DNA from: CAZPCZ01 sp964585225
GTDB taxonomy: Bacteria; Patescibacteriota; Patescibacteriia; JACPHY01
DNA length: 28,391 nucleotides
Direction of reading: 5' to 3'
Assembly (NCBI GenBank): GCA_964585225.1
Contig: CAZPCZ010000007.1
Span: 1-28,391 of the forward strand
Positions 7,949-17,400 of the stretch are shown here, piece by piece. The notes below the pieces were generated by a model that was not told the origin of the DNA, ran no database searches, and was given only the letters and a program-made list of their open reading frames with translations. Each line of letters starts with the position of its first letter. Within the stretch, counting starts at the first letter, position 1. A program made the translations under genes and the position numbers.

Positions 7949-8209
7949 TTAGTGGAACCCGATAATTTGGAAGCCATAGCGGTCGATGTCTTCTTGGGGC
8001 CAATGCGTTGATTCCTTTGTCTTCCCAACGTATAGCACGTCCTTTTCCACGGTCCGCCCCGTGTACGTCATCTTCGCGGGATCCCATTCCCGCAGAACAA
8101 GCACATCACCGGGCTTGCACTCCCAATCGGCGAGTCGCACTTCGTACGTCTTCCGACCATCAAGGATCGGCTGGAAGTACACCGGGAGGATTTTCTTCTC
8201 GTGACGCAT
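7949..8209 (-). CDS. ASCH/PUA-like small protein (DUF3850 type)
   Basis: 86 residues. The pattern HEKKILPVYFQPILDGRKTYEVR, then PGDVLVLREWDP and YTGRTVEKDVLYV, matches the ASCH-superfamily group usually called DUF3850. ASCH folds are thought to bind RNA or modified nucleotides; no exact role is known here. The ATG at 8209 lies 8 nt after a -10 box and has no Shine-Dalgarno site, so it is probably translated from a leaderless mRNA. It is transcribed separately from the surface-protein gene, which ends at a terminator upstream. Confidence 0.75.
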   Translation of the reverse strand: MRHEKKILPVYFQPILDGRKTYEVRLADWECKPGDVLVLREWDPAKMTYTGRTVEKDVLYVGKTKESTHWPQEDIDRYGFQIIGFH

Positions 8210-8217
8210 ACACTTCG

Positions 8218-8246
8218 ATCGTACCGTGTGCAACGTAGCTGAACAA
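8218..8246 (-). promoter_or_regulatory. Promoter for the ASCH-like gene, leaderless
   Basis: TTGTTC (8246-8241), a 17-nt spacer, TACGAT (8223-8218), then 8 nt to the ATG. The geometry is identical to the promoters at 23044 and 24232. Confidence 0.45.
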
Positions 8247-8249
8247 GCG

Positions 8250-8277
8250 AACTGCCCCGACGGTCGTCGGGGCAGTT
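8250..8277 (-). terminator. Hairpin terminator after the surface-protein gene
   Basis: A perfect 12-bp stem (8250-8261 with 8266-8277) with a four-base loop lies 15 nt beyond the stop of the 8292-13358 gene. The following minus-strand sequence CGCTTGTTC is only weakly T-rich and also contains the -35 box of the next gene. Confidence 0.6.
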
Positions 8278-8291
8278 GCTGTGCTGCGGTG

Positions 8292-11200
8292 CTACTCCCG
8301 CTCGAAGAACTCCTCGGTGGATTTTTCGAGCTTCGGAGTGGCGATCGCGGGGGGTGGCGCTTTCCCGACGATTTCCTCATACGTCGTCGTACCGAGTGCG
8401 CGCTCGAACGCATCGTCGAGATCGCCGAATGCGGCGATGGTGTCCTCGACGAGATCAACGAGCTCGTCCTTCGCGAGCCCCGCGCGTCGTACTGCGGCGA
8501 GCGCCTCGTCGCGCTGCTGCCGGAGCGCGGCAGCGAACTGCTTCACCTCCGACACGTCCTTCTTCGCGCGTTCGAGGTCGCGGATGACACGGTTCGCCTT
8601 CCGGAGCGTCGCCTCGACGGTGCCGGTGAGGAATGCTCGGACATTCGCGAGTGCGTCAACGAGCGATTGGATCTCACGCGCCTCATCGAGGATCTCGAAG
8701 CACGATCGCATCGTGTCCTCGAAGAGCTCCGGATCAATGACGGCAAGTGCAGTCGCTCCAGATGCGCGGCACTCCTTCAGTTGTCCCTCCGCCTCCGCGA
8801 GGCGTCCCTGGAACTCCGCGACTGTGAACTTCGCGCGTTCGAGCCGACGGATGCCGGTGCGCGTCCGGTCGAGGAACCGCTTCACTTCGCGGTCGAACGA
8901 CGTGAGCACGCGCGGCGCAAACCGGAGGCGACTCACTCGGTCGATGCTCGTGCGGAGCTGCCCCATGAGGTCTGGAAGCTCCTCGCCAGCGGCAAACGCA
9001 TCCTCGCACGTCGTCGCCTTCGCCACGCGCGAGAGGAGGTCGCGCGCACGGATGAGGAGCAATCCCGTGTCGGTCGGCACATCAACTTTCGCCGTGCGCA
9101 GTCGCGTGAGCTCACGATCAATCCGATCGAACTCGCGCGTCAGTTGCTGCACGCCTCGCTTGACCCGTGGGAGCTCACGTACCTCGCAACGGTCGTCGAA
9201 CTCGGGCGGCCGCACCGACGGCGGAGCGATGACCGACCCCGGGAGCACGATGATGGACGGGACGGGCGACGGGACCGCTGGCGCACCGATCGGCGTCTCG
9301 ACCGGACGGTGGTCAACAATCACCGTGAGGTTGAAGCAGTGCTTCGCTCGCTCATACTCCCCCTGCTTCGGTTTGTACTTCCCGGTGCGCATCCGATCGT
9401 AGAGGTCAGCGCCGAACGCATCACGGACGCAGCGCTCGATCGCTGGGAGCGGTGCCGCGACCGGCTGCGGAGTTGGCGATGGAATGCCTGACACCACAGT
9501 AGTGGTTGACGCACGCCCGAAGAAGAGATCCTGATTCCCAGTTGTCCCTGCGGCAAGCGACACCATAGCGGTGCCGGGTGGCGTGAGATCCATCCGATGC
9601 GCAGGCGTCATCGCACCGACGACGTACGTGCCTGGCGCGAGGTTCGCGAAGCAATACCGACCGTCCGCACCGGTGACGACACTCATCCCGAGCGACGCGG
9701 TTCCTGTTCCACTCTGCGAAAGACCAACGGTGATACCGGAGAGGATGTTCCGATCAGGATCAGACACCGTCCCGCAGAGCTGCGTGGCGGCTGCCGTCGC
9801 TCCCGTGGTCGCGGTCGTTGTCTGCGTCCGAACCGGAAGCGCGATCGATGTCTCGGTCGTGGACCCGATCGCGAGCGCGACCGGATGGTTCGTCACCGAC
9901 CCGAGATCCGCGCGCGTCGCTGGCGGCGAGATACCAAGGTGGTAGCTGCCGGCGGCGACGTTTGAGAACACGACAATCCCATCGGCTCCGGTCGTCATGG
10001 TCGGCGACGCGACGCCACCGCCCGGGAAGCCGATCCCCACGAACGCGCCGCTCACCATTGCACTGGCCGCATCACGTACGATCACGCGGAGCGTCGCGGT
10101 GCCGGTCGTTGTGGTCGTCGTACTCGTTGTCCCCGTGGTCGTCCCGGTGGTCGTCGTGCCACCACCACCTCCACCACCGCCACCGCTCGTCGTCGTTCCG
10201 GTACCCGTCGTTGTGGTTGTGGTGGTTGTGCCCGTCGTGGTGGTCGTTGTACTCGTCGTCCCGCTTGCTCGGAACGTCACCGACGCGAGCGGGGACTCAT
10301 TCCCTGCCGCGTCGTATGCCTTGATGGCAGCCGTATACTGCGTACCCGACGTCAGTCCGGAAAGGAGGTGCGACCGTTGTCCGGTGGACGCCCAAACAAC
10401 TCCCACGGACCCGTTCGCGCTCGCCCAATCCGCCTCCGCGAATACCGGACCGACTCGATACCGAATCTCATACCGCGCGACACCGACCGCATCAGTTGCG
10501 GGAGACCACGTGACGGTTGCTTCCGTTGTAGTGATCGCGCTCATGGCCGGGGACCCGGGCGGTGTGGGCGGCTGTGTGTCCGCATGCGCGCCAGCGGCGT
10601 CCTCGACTGTTCGGAATGGAACCGATGCAGTCGGTGAACAGTTCCCGGCGGCATCACACGCTTTCATCCCCACCACGTACTGCGTATTTTGCGTGAACCC
10701 GGTGAGCGGAGTGAAGAGTACGGTCCCGACGATACGTTCCGTACTGGGAATCTCCGCAATGAGTGGAGCGGTTGCCCACTCGACTTCCGTAAACGCCGTG
10801 GTGCCGGTCTTTTTACGAATGGAGAATTTTGCGACACCAACGTTGTCCGATGGAACAGACCACCGGAGACCGATCTCGGTCTGTGCGACCGACGTCACCG
10901 TGAGGTCCGTCGGCGCCTGCGGCGGTTGCGTATCCGCGCCCCCGCTCGTCGTCCCTAATGTTCGGAACGTCGCTGCCGCAATCGTCGAACAGTTGTTCGC
11001 TGCATCACACGCCTTCACACCAGCGGCGTAGTCCGTGTTCGCGGCGAGGCCGGAGAGGACCGTCGAGACGCGCTGACCGGCCGCCACGGTGGACGGAATC
11101 GCCGACGTCGCCGTCGCACCAGCCCAATCCACGCTCGCGAACGATGTTCCCTGGCGGTATCGCACCTCGTACGAGGTCACACCGACGTTATCTGATGACG

Positions 11201-13358
11201 CAAGCCACGCAATCCGCGTAGATGTCGCGGTGGTTTCCTCAGCAAGGACGTACGTCGGGATTCCCGGGGCCTGCGTATCCAATGCAGGGAAACCGCCGAG
11301 CTCCCGTGCCTCCGTTGCGCTCAGCGCGCGGTTGTAGATTCGGAGGTCGTCCACGTCCGTGTCCACCGCAGTTCCGCCGACGACGATGTCCTCCGTGGTC
11401 ATCACCGCGGGATCCGTCTGCTGTGAGGAATGGATGAGCGATCCATCGAGGTAGTACGCGCTCTGCGTCGCGTCCTTCGTGAACACGACGTGATGCCATT
11501 CATTGTGGCTGAGCTGATTCGGATTGCTCGTCTGCGTCCAGTACCCGGTCCGCGAACTCGTATACCCCGTGATGATCGGCCCGAAGTTGTACTGGTTCCA
11601 GAGCTGCCGGAAGACGCGGAAACTATAGTTGTTCTGGCCGGCTCCCTTCAACACGAGGTCCTGGAGGAAGCCCCGATCCGCGCGCTGCCGGAACCACAGC
11701 GCGACCGTGAACGTATTCGGAAGGTCAAACGTGCTGCGATTCGGGATCCTCACGGAGTCGCCGGTCGCCGAAAGGTACGCGTACCCAACGAGTTTGCCGC
11801 CGGACGAACGGAAGGCGGCATTCCCAGCCGTCGCAGCACTCGGTCCCCCCGCGATTTCGTTGGTTCCATTCCCGTCGAATTTCCAGTGGCCGAGCAATCC
11901 GTCCTCGCCAACCGATGCCCCTGTCCGGAATTGCATCGCCGCGATCGTCGAGCAGTTGCTCGCGGCATCGCACGCTTTCACGCCGACGCCGTAATCTGTT
12001 CCCGCGGCAAGATTCGAGAGCACTGTGGACACGCGCTGGCCGGCGGCAACCGTGGACGGCACCGTCCCCGCGTCCGTCGCACCCAACCAATCCACATCCG
12101 CAAACGATATTCCCTGCCGGTACCGAACCTGGTAGGACGTCACACCGACGTTGTCCGACGGCGCGAGCCACGCGATGCGCGTGGATGTAATGGTTGTCTC
12201 TTCCGCAACGAGATTGGTCGAGATACCCGGCGCCTGCGTGTCCGCCGGCGCTGCAACCGTCACGGAGGATGCAGACAGCGACGCCGTCACTCCGGAAGGA
12301 TCCGTCACCGTCACCCGCGGGGTGAAGGTCCCGGCTGTCTGGTACACGTGGGAGAATGTCTGGCTGTTGTTCGTCAGTTGCGGAGAGGGAACCGCCTCTG
12401 TGGAATGCGCGACACCGCTCTCCCCCCAATCCACGTCGTACGTGAGACGCCCCGTATCGGGATCGTGGACTTTCACGGTCCAGGTCTGCTGTATTCCCGC
12501 CGTCGCGGTCGTTGGTCCCACCATGCTTACGACGGCTGGCGGACGGTTCGACGAGGATGCCTGGCATGATCCGCTGAGCCATACCTTCCCCTCGTACGAA
12601 CAGCTCACTTCCTCAGCCGAAAGCGCGCGGTTGTAGATCCGAATCTCATCCATCTTCCCCTTGAACGGCATGAGGGAATTGTCTGGCTGCATGCCGATCC
12701 AGAGATCCTTCGTCGAACGAGTGAGGGCACCGCTCCACGCGACCGTGTTCTGTATTGCCCCATCCTTATAGAGCTTGATCGCGCTCCCGTCGAACGTCGC
12801 CGCAACGTGTGTCCATATCTGCGTCGGAGGAGAATTCTCTGGGGATGGATAGACGATGTGCTGATTACTGTCGTACACCTCGAATGCGTACCCGCGTGGG
12901 TTCCCAAACCACGCGCCGAGCATGTACCCGCCGCTCGTGTCGGAGAACACGCCGCGCTTCTGGAGAATCTTCATCGCGGTGTTCGTCGTGTCAAGGTACA
13001 CCCACGCCTCCACGGTGATGGCGCTCGTCGGTGAGAGTGGGTCCGCGTGCGGAATGACGAGGTAGTCACTCGTCCCATTGAACGAGCGACCGTTCCCGAA
13101 CTTCCCATCCGTAACCGTCGTTCCCGTTGCGGTCCCGTTGTGTTGGTACTTTGAAGAATCCACCACGGTGCTTCCGGAGTCACCATCGAAGGTGAGGCTG
13201 AGGACAAGGTCCGAGTAATCCGGCCCAGTCGTCGTCGCCGGATTCGCGCGGATCGCGGTCGTGAGCACCGACATGGCGAGCGCAGCGACGCCAATGATGA
13301 GGAACGACAACGCACCCCGCCACGGCAGCGTGGCGGCGGGAGGAGCGGGACGAGGCAT
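8292..13358 (-). CDS. Giant multidomain surface protein (LamG, PKD, Fn3)
   Basis: 1688 residues. A hydrophobic segment at about 15-37 should anchor or export it. Domains by eye: LamG 48-265; PKD 275-372; Fn3 373-480; LamG 485-690; Fn3 694-800, 805-920 and 926-1030; a Thr/Gly linker 1031-1087; two carboxypeptidase-regulatory or SpaA-like beta domains about 1090-1180 and 1192-1285; a Pro-rich stretch; and a charged, coiled-coil-prone tail from about 1397. The Fn3 modules repeat a KACDA..NCS pattern with paired Cys. LamG and Fn3 modules usually bind glycans or proteins, so adhesion to a host or matrix is likely (inference). No LPXTG sorting signal is present. The two LamG-Fn3 blocks are similar, suggesting internal duplication. 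An extended -10 promoter lies upstream. Confidence 0.85.
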   Translation of the reverse strand: MPRPAPPAATLPWRGALSFLIIGVAALAMSVLTTAIRANPATTTGPDYSDLVLSLTFDGDSGSTVVDSSKYQHNGTATGTTVTDGKFGNGRSFNGTSDYLVIPHADPLSPTSAITVEAWVYLDTTNTAMKILQKRGVFSDTSGGYMLGAWFGNPRGYAFEVYDSNQHIVYPSPENSPPTQIWTHVAATFDGSAIKLYKDGAIQNTVAWSGALTRSTKDLWIGMQPDNSLMPFKGKMDEIRIYNRALSAEEVSCSYEGKVWLSGSCQASSSNRPPAVVSMVGPTTATAGIQQTWTVKVHDPDTGRLTYDVDWGESGVAHSTEAVPSPQLTNNSQTFSHVYQTAGTFTPRVTVTDPSGVTASLSASSVTVAAPADTQAPGISTNLVAEETTITSTRIAWLAPSDNVGVTSYQVRYRQGISFADVDWLGATDAGTVPSTVAAGQRVSTVLSNLAAGTDYGVGVKACDAASNCSTIAAMQFRTGASVGEDGLLGHWKFDGNGTNEIAGGPSAATAGNAAFRSSGGKLVGYAYLSATGDSVRIPNRSTFDLPNTFTVALWFRQRADRGFLQDLVLKGAGQNNYSFRVFRQLWNQYNFGPIITGYTSSRTGYWTQTSNPNQLSHNEWHHVVFTKDATQSAYYLDGSLIHSSQQTDPAVMTTEDIVVGGTAVDTDVDDLRIYNRALSATEARELGGFPALDTQAPGIPTYVLAEETTATSTRIAWLASSDNVGVTSYEVRYRQGTSFASVDWAGATATSAIPSTVAAGQRVSTVLSGLAANTDYAAGVKACDAANNCSTIAAATFRTLGTTSGGADTQPPQAPTDLTVTSVAQTEIGLRWSVPSDNVGVAKFSIRKKTGTTAFTEVEWATAPLIAEIPSTERIVGTVLFTPLTGFTQNTQYVVGMKACDAAGNCSPTASVPFRTVEDAAGAHADTQPPTPPGSPAMSAITTTEATVTWSPATDAVGVARYEIRYRVGPVFAEADWASANGSVGVVWASTGQRSHLLSGLTSGTQYTAAIKAYDAAGNESPLASVTFRASGTTSTTTTTTGTTTTTTTTGTGTTTSGGGGGGGGGTTTTGTTTGTTSTTTTTTGTATLRVIVRDAASAMVSGAFVGIGFPGGGVASPTMTTGADGIVVFSNVAAGSYHLGISPPATRADLGSVTNHPVALAIGSTTETSIALPVRTQTTTATTGATAAATQLCGTVSDPDRNILSGITVGLSQSGTGTASLGMSVVTGADGRYCFANLAPGTYVVGAMTPAHRMDLTPPGTAMVSLAAGTTGNQDLFFGRASTTTVVSGIPSPTPQPVAAPLPAIERCVRDAFGADLYDRMRTGKYKPKQGEYERAKHCFNLTVIVDHRPVETPIGAPAVPSPVPSIIVLPGSVIAPPSVRPPEFDDRCEVRELPRVKRGVQQLTREFDRIDRELTRLRTAKVDVPTDTGLLLIRARDLLSRVAKATTCEDAFAAGEELPDLMGQLRTSIDRVSRLRFAPRVLTSFDREVKRFLDRTRTGIRRLERAKFTVAEFQGRLAEAEGQLKECRASGATALAVIDPELFEDTMRSCFEILDEAREIQSLVDALANVRAFLTGTVEATLRKANRVIRDLERAKKDVSEVKQFAAALRQQRDEALAAVRRAGLAKDELVDLVEDTIAAFGDLDDAFERALGTTTYEEIVGKAPPPAIATPKLEKSTEEFFERE
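10097..10270 (-). repeat. Low-complexity Thr/Gly linker coding region
   Basis: DNA made of degenerate ACN and GGN codons encodes runs of Thr, TTTG-like units and nine consecutive Gly. It separates the Fn3 stalk from the C-terminal domains. The opposite strand reads as a false Val/Pro-rich frame. Confidence 0.8.
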
Positions 13359-13398
13359 ACGATGGGTGTGGAGAAGACCGAGGTGCGACGTTGCTCGT

Positions 13399-13430
13399 AG
13401 TATAGCACGAATCCCACCGTGAGCGGTGGG
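13399..13430 (-). promoter_or_regulatory. Extended -10 promoter with overlapping hairpin
   Basis: Minus strand TGCTATACT gives an extended -10 (TATACT at 13404-13399). A 7-bp inverted repeat (13413-13419 with 13424-13430) occupies the place of the -35 box and could be an operator, or the end of the C39 transcript. The predicted leader of about 34 nt has no Shine-Dalgarno site. Confidence 0.55.
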
Positions 13431-13471
13431 GACAAAACCGTAACTGCGCGTGCATGGTCGATCAAAATCGC

Positions 13472-13500
13472 ATTCGTGGTATTCGTAACGATTCGTAGTT
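13472..13500. repeat. Short tandem repeat, 9-10 nt period
   Basis: Three units beginning ATTCGT (13472, 13481, 13491) directly downstream of the C39-like gene. Confidence 0.55.
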
Positions 13501-13510
13501 CGTGAGCTCG

Positions 13511-14287
13511 TCAGTACACCACGACACCCGTCCTCCCGAGCGGCGCCCAGTTCGCCATGAACTTCTCGGCCTTCCAGTACTGCTCACCGTAGATGGGATC
13601 AATGGCGAAGAAACCGGTTGGTGCCTCGCGTGTGCCGGCATACCCAATGACCACACGTGTGTGCTCACCGTCCACGGAGCGTACCTCTTTGCCGCCGAGC
13701 GTGCGCCAGCGGAGCGGCTTCCCGCTCCCGAGGTGGCCCCACGTGATGACCGGATTTCCGTTCGCGATCGCATCCGTGAGCGTCTGGCTGGTGCCGCTCT
13801 CGATGACCTCTGCGCGGCGGTACGTCCCCGCCACGTGCCCGATTGGGCCCGCATGGACGCCGTATCCGGTCCTCCCCATCACACCGTCTACGTCCCCCAC
13901 AAACGCTTCCTCAGGATTCCCCCACGAGAGGACGCCGTTCATCCGTCGTCGCGGTGCCGGATCCACACCGACTGCCGCGAGGAGCTCGGCCTCGGATGTG
14001 GTGACCCCGCGATACGCGAGCACCATGCGGAGCGTCGCAACCTCACACGAGAGCGCATGCTCCTGCCGGAGGAACGGCACGCGGAGCTTCACGGTCGCCG
14101 TCGGCCTTGCGGCGATCTGCACGCGTGCGAGTCGAACACGACGGACGACACCCGCCCGCACGCGGGGTTCTCCGGCGAGCGAGAGCGAGGCAGTGAGCGC
14201 GATCGCGACGAGCAGCAGCGCAATCGCAGCCGAGAACCGCCGCCGCCAGAGCTCATGGCGTGATTCGACCTGGGATACAATCGGCAT
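13511..14287 (-). CDS. Membrane-anchored C39-like peptidase domain protein
   Basis: 258 residues with one transmembrane segment at about 18-38, then an extracytoplasmic domain. Papain-like C39_2 features are visible: Cys81 in HALSCEVATLRMVL, His209 in GEHTRVVIGY and Asp230 in FAIDPIYG. The family cleaves peptides, often at the cell surface or during export. It sits just upstream of the giant surface protein on the same strand, so processing of that protein is a possible role (inference). The ATG at 14287 is preceded by GAGG only 1 nt away, too close for a normal ribosome site, so the start may be leaderless or slightly different. Confidence 0.75.
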   Translation of the reverse strand: MPIVSQVESRHELWRRRFSAAIALLLVAIALTASLSLAGEPRVRAGVVRRVRLARVQIAARPTATVKLRVPFLRQEHALSCEVATLRMVLAYRGVTTSEAELLAAVGVDPAPRRRMNGVLSWGNPEEAFVGDVDGVMGRTGYGVHAGPIGHVAGTYRRAEVIESGTSQTLTDAIANGNPVITWGHLGSGKPLRWRTLGGKEVRSVDGEHTRVVIGYAGTREAPTGFFAIDPIYGEQYWKAEKFMANWAPLGRTGVVVY

Positions 14288-14303
14288 ACCTCACACAACG
14301 CCT

Positions 14304-14363
14304 CACAAAAATCCACAAAAATCAATGTGCCATACTTCGTCAGCGGCCGCGGTGAAAGTATGG
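14304..14363 (-). promoter_or_regulatory. Palindrome and decamer repeat between valS and the C39 gene
   Basis: An 8-bp inverted repeat (14330-14337 with 14356-14363, CCATACTT) encloses the self-complementary GCGGCCGC. On the minus strand it is followed by two copies of the 10-mer GATTTTTGTG (14323-14304). It may be the valS terminator (T-rich tract after the stem) or an operator for the C39 gene. Confidence 0.45.
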
Positions 14364-14430
14364 TAAATCATTTTTGGCCTCGCCGACGATGCGCGAGTTG
14401 GGGGGGTGTCGCATACCGGGCATGGAGGAG

Positions 14431-17400
14431 TCAGCGGTGTGCCAACATCACACCGGTTGAGTGGACCATCGCGCGCGGCGTGACGGTACTGCTGGCAACG
14501 ATCTGCACCGTCTGTACCCGCGCGAAGTGCGTGAGGAGTGCCTGTACCTCGATGTCCGAGCACCACGCGCGCTCCTGCTCATTCCCGGGCGCGAGGGTTA
14601 CGTCGAGCAACGTCTTCGGCGGGATTTTCTCGCCGTTCCTGATCTGCCGGACCGCGGTGACGAGCTCGCGGGTGAAATCGAACATCTGATATTTGGCACC
14701 TGATGCCTGACCACCAGCAGCTGGCTGTGGCCATGACTGCGCGATGAGCATCGCCTCCCCCTCTCGCTCCACCTCCACTGCGGTGGAGAGGGCGTCCTCT
14801 GACTCCTGATCCCTGATTCTTGATCCCTGAAGACGTTGCCACAGCGCCTCCGTCACAAACGGCATCGCGGGATGGAGGAGCTTCAAGATGACCTCCAGCG
14901 TTTCAGTGAGTATTCGCCGTTGTCCTTGTTCTCGTTCTTGTCCTCGTTCAATCTTCGTCGCCTCAACGTACCAATCCGCAAACTCATGCCATGCGAAGTC
15001 GTACGTCATCTGTGCCGCCTTCGAGTACTCATGCGCTTCGTACGCTGCCGTCACGTCGCGGATGAGCTCATCGCGCTTGGCGAGAATCCACGCGTCCGCG
15101 ATACCCAATTCCGTGTCATCCTGAGCGCCAGCGAAGGATCTCACACCATGGCTCGACGGTACATTCGCGTGAGGTTCCTCGCCCCGACCCTCGCGTCGGG
15201 GCTCGGAATGACGCGGGGAAGAAAGAATGTAGCGTCCAATGTTCCACACCTTAGTCACGAACTTCGCATAGCCTGCGATCTTCTGCTCGTCGAGCTTCGT
15301 GTCCTGCCCAGGCGACGTGCCGATGAACAACGCGAGGCGCACCGCGTCTGCTCCGTGCTTCTGAATCATGTCGAGCGGATCAATGACGTTCCCGAGCGAC
15401 TTCGACATCTTCCGCCCCTTCGCATCGCGCACGAGTCCGTGGAGGTACACCGTCTTGAACGGAATCGTCTCGAGCGCGAACTCCGTCATGAGGATCATCC
15501 GCGCAATCCAGAAGAACAAGATGTCGTAGCCCGTCTCGAGGACGCTCGTCGGATGGAATGCGGCGAGGTCGCTCGATTGCTCCGGCCATCCCAATGTGGA
15601 AAACGTCCACATGCCGGACGAGAACCATGTATCGAGCGTATCGGGATCCTGCTCCCACCCAACACCCGGAGATTCAAATGCGACCCGATTCGTCTCCTGA
15701 AGTGTGATCCGCATGATCTCTGCGTGTACAGTCGGCGGTTTCCGTTCGATCGGGACGTGCTCAATGAGATGCATGACCGCCCGCATCACGCCGCCGTGCG
15801 TCACGAGAAGAATCTTCTGGCAGGGGTGTCGCTCGACCATGTCTTCAAGGAATGTGCGAACACGCTCAACGAGATCAGCATACGATTCCCCATTCGGGAA
15901 CTTCTTGTGCCAGTATTCGTAGTAAATCCTGCTCCCAGCCTCCTTCGCGGCCTTCGCAGTTCGTTGAAACTCCTCGAAGGCGAGATCGCCGAGATCGATC
16001 TCACGAAGACGGTCATCGAGGCGTGGCTCCATGCGTAGTTCTTTGGAAATGATTTTACCGGACTCGTGCGTTCGCTCGAGCGGCGAACAGTACATTGCAT
16101 CGAACTGCTCCCCGCGCAGGGTGTGCGCAGTCGCGCCCACCTGTTCAATCCCCTTCTCAGTGAGCTTGCCGAGTCGGTACCCATTACCGATATCGGTATG
16201 CTCGCCGTGTCGAACGAGAACGATCTGCACCGGCCGCTGCGCCCGCTTGTACCACACCGGAATCCGGTGCCCAAACCAAATCTGCCGCGAGATGCACCAG
16301 TCGCGGAGATTCTCCATCCAGTGGAAGTACTCCTTCTCGAACCGCTCAGGGATGATCGTGATCTCCCCGCTCCGCACCGCTTCGATGGCCAAATCTTTGA
16401 GCGAGACCATCTCTCCGATATGCCCTGAGCTTGTCGAAGGGCCCTTCGACTCCGCTCCGCGTTGCGGAGCTCCGCTCAGGGAATAACGGGAACGAAACTT
16501 TTTATCAACATCAACAAACCATTGGAGTTTCGGCAGCGGCTCCACCGACGTCTCGCAGCGGTAACAGATAGAAAGGTTGTGCGTGTACTGCTCATCCACG
16601 TGATCCACGAGTCCCTTCGCCTGGAGCTTCGCCACGATGTCCGTGCGGGCCTCACGCGCATTGCGTCCCGCGAATGATCCTGCGGCCGCTGTGAGTTTTC
16701 CGTCCTCATCAATGATCGTGACGATCGGGAGCCCGTGTTTCTGCGCGAGGTCGAAGTCATCGAATGAGTGCGCGGGCGTGATCGTCATGGCACCAGTCCC
16801 GAACGTCGGATCAATGACTGGATCCGCGATGACGTTGGATGTCAGCGGCTCGCCCTCTATCCACGACACTGAAAACGATTTTCCAACCAAGTGCGTATAC
16901 CGCCCATCATCGGGATGCACGACGAGCGTCTTGTCCTGGAACTTTGTTTCCGGCCGCGCGGTGCCGATGACGACCGGTCCGTACTTAAAGTAGTAGAACG
17001 GCGTTTTTTCTTCCTTGTACTCGACCTCATCGTCCGCGAGCGTGGACTTGCACCGCGGGCACCAGTTCACGATGCGGTTTCCGCGGTAGAGGATGCCGGC
17101 CTCGTACATGCGGACGAACATCTCGCGCACGGCCCTGCTCCGTGATTCGTCGAGCGTGTACGCGAGTCGCGACCAATCGAGTGACGCACCCATCGCCTTC
17201 GTCTGTTCAATAATCCGCTCCTTCGATTGTTCGACGAACGCTTCCACTTCCTTGAGGAACGCCTCACGCCCAAGCTCATGGCGCGTGCGCCGCCCCTGCA
17301 CGTTCTCCTTCTTCAGCTTCTTCTCCACCACGTTCTGCGTTGCAATCGCCGCGTGGTCGAGTCCCGGAACCCAGAGCGTGCGATCCCCCTTCATCCGGTG

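Noticed and set aside
7794..8087. Longer start for tyrS
   Set aside because: It would run through the palindromic element and part of the ASCH-like gene; TyrS normally begins near the ATG at 7793.
9997..11031. Plus-strand frame with Val/Pro runs
   Set aside because: Reverse of the Thr/Gly linker and Fn3 coding DNA of the surface protein.
15664..16232. Intein in valS
   Set aside because: No intein splicing motifs or homing endonuclease; the inserted segment is a clear histidine phosphatase.
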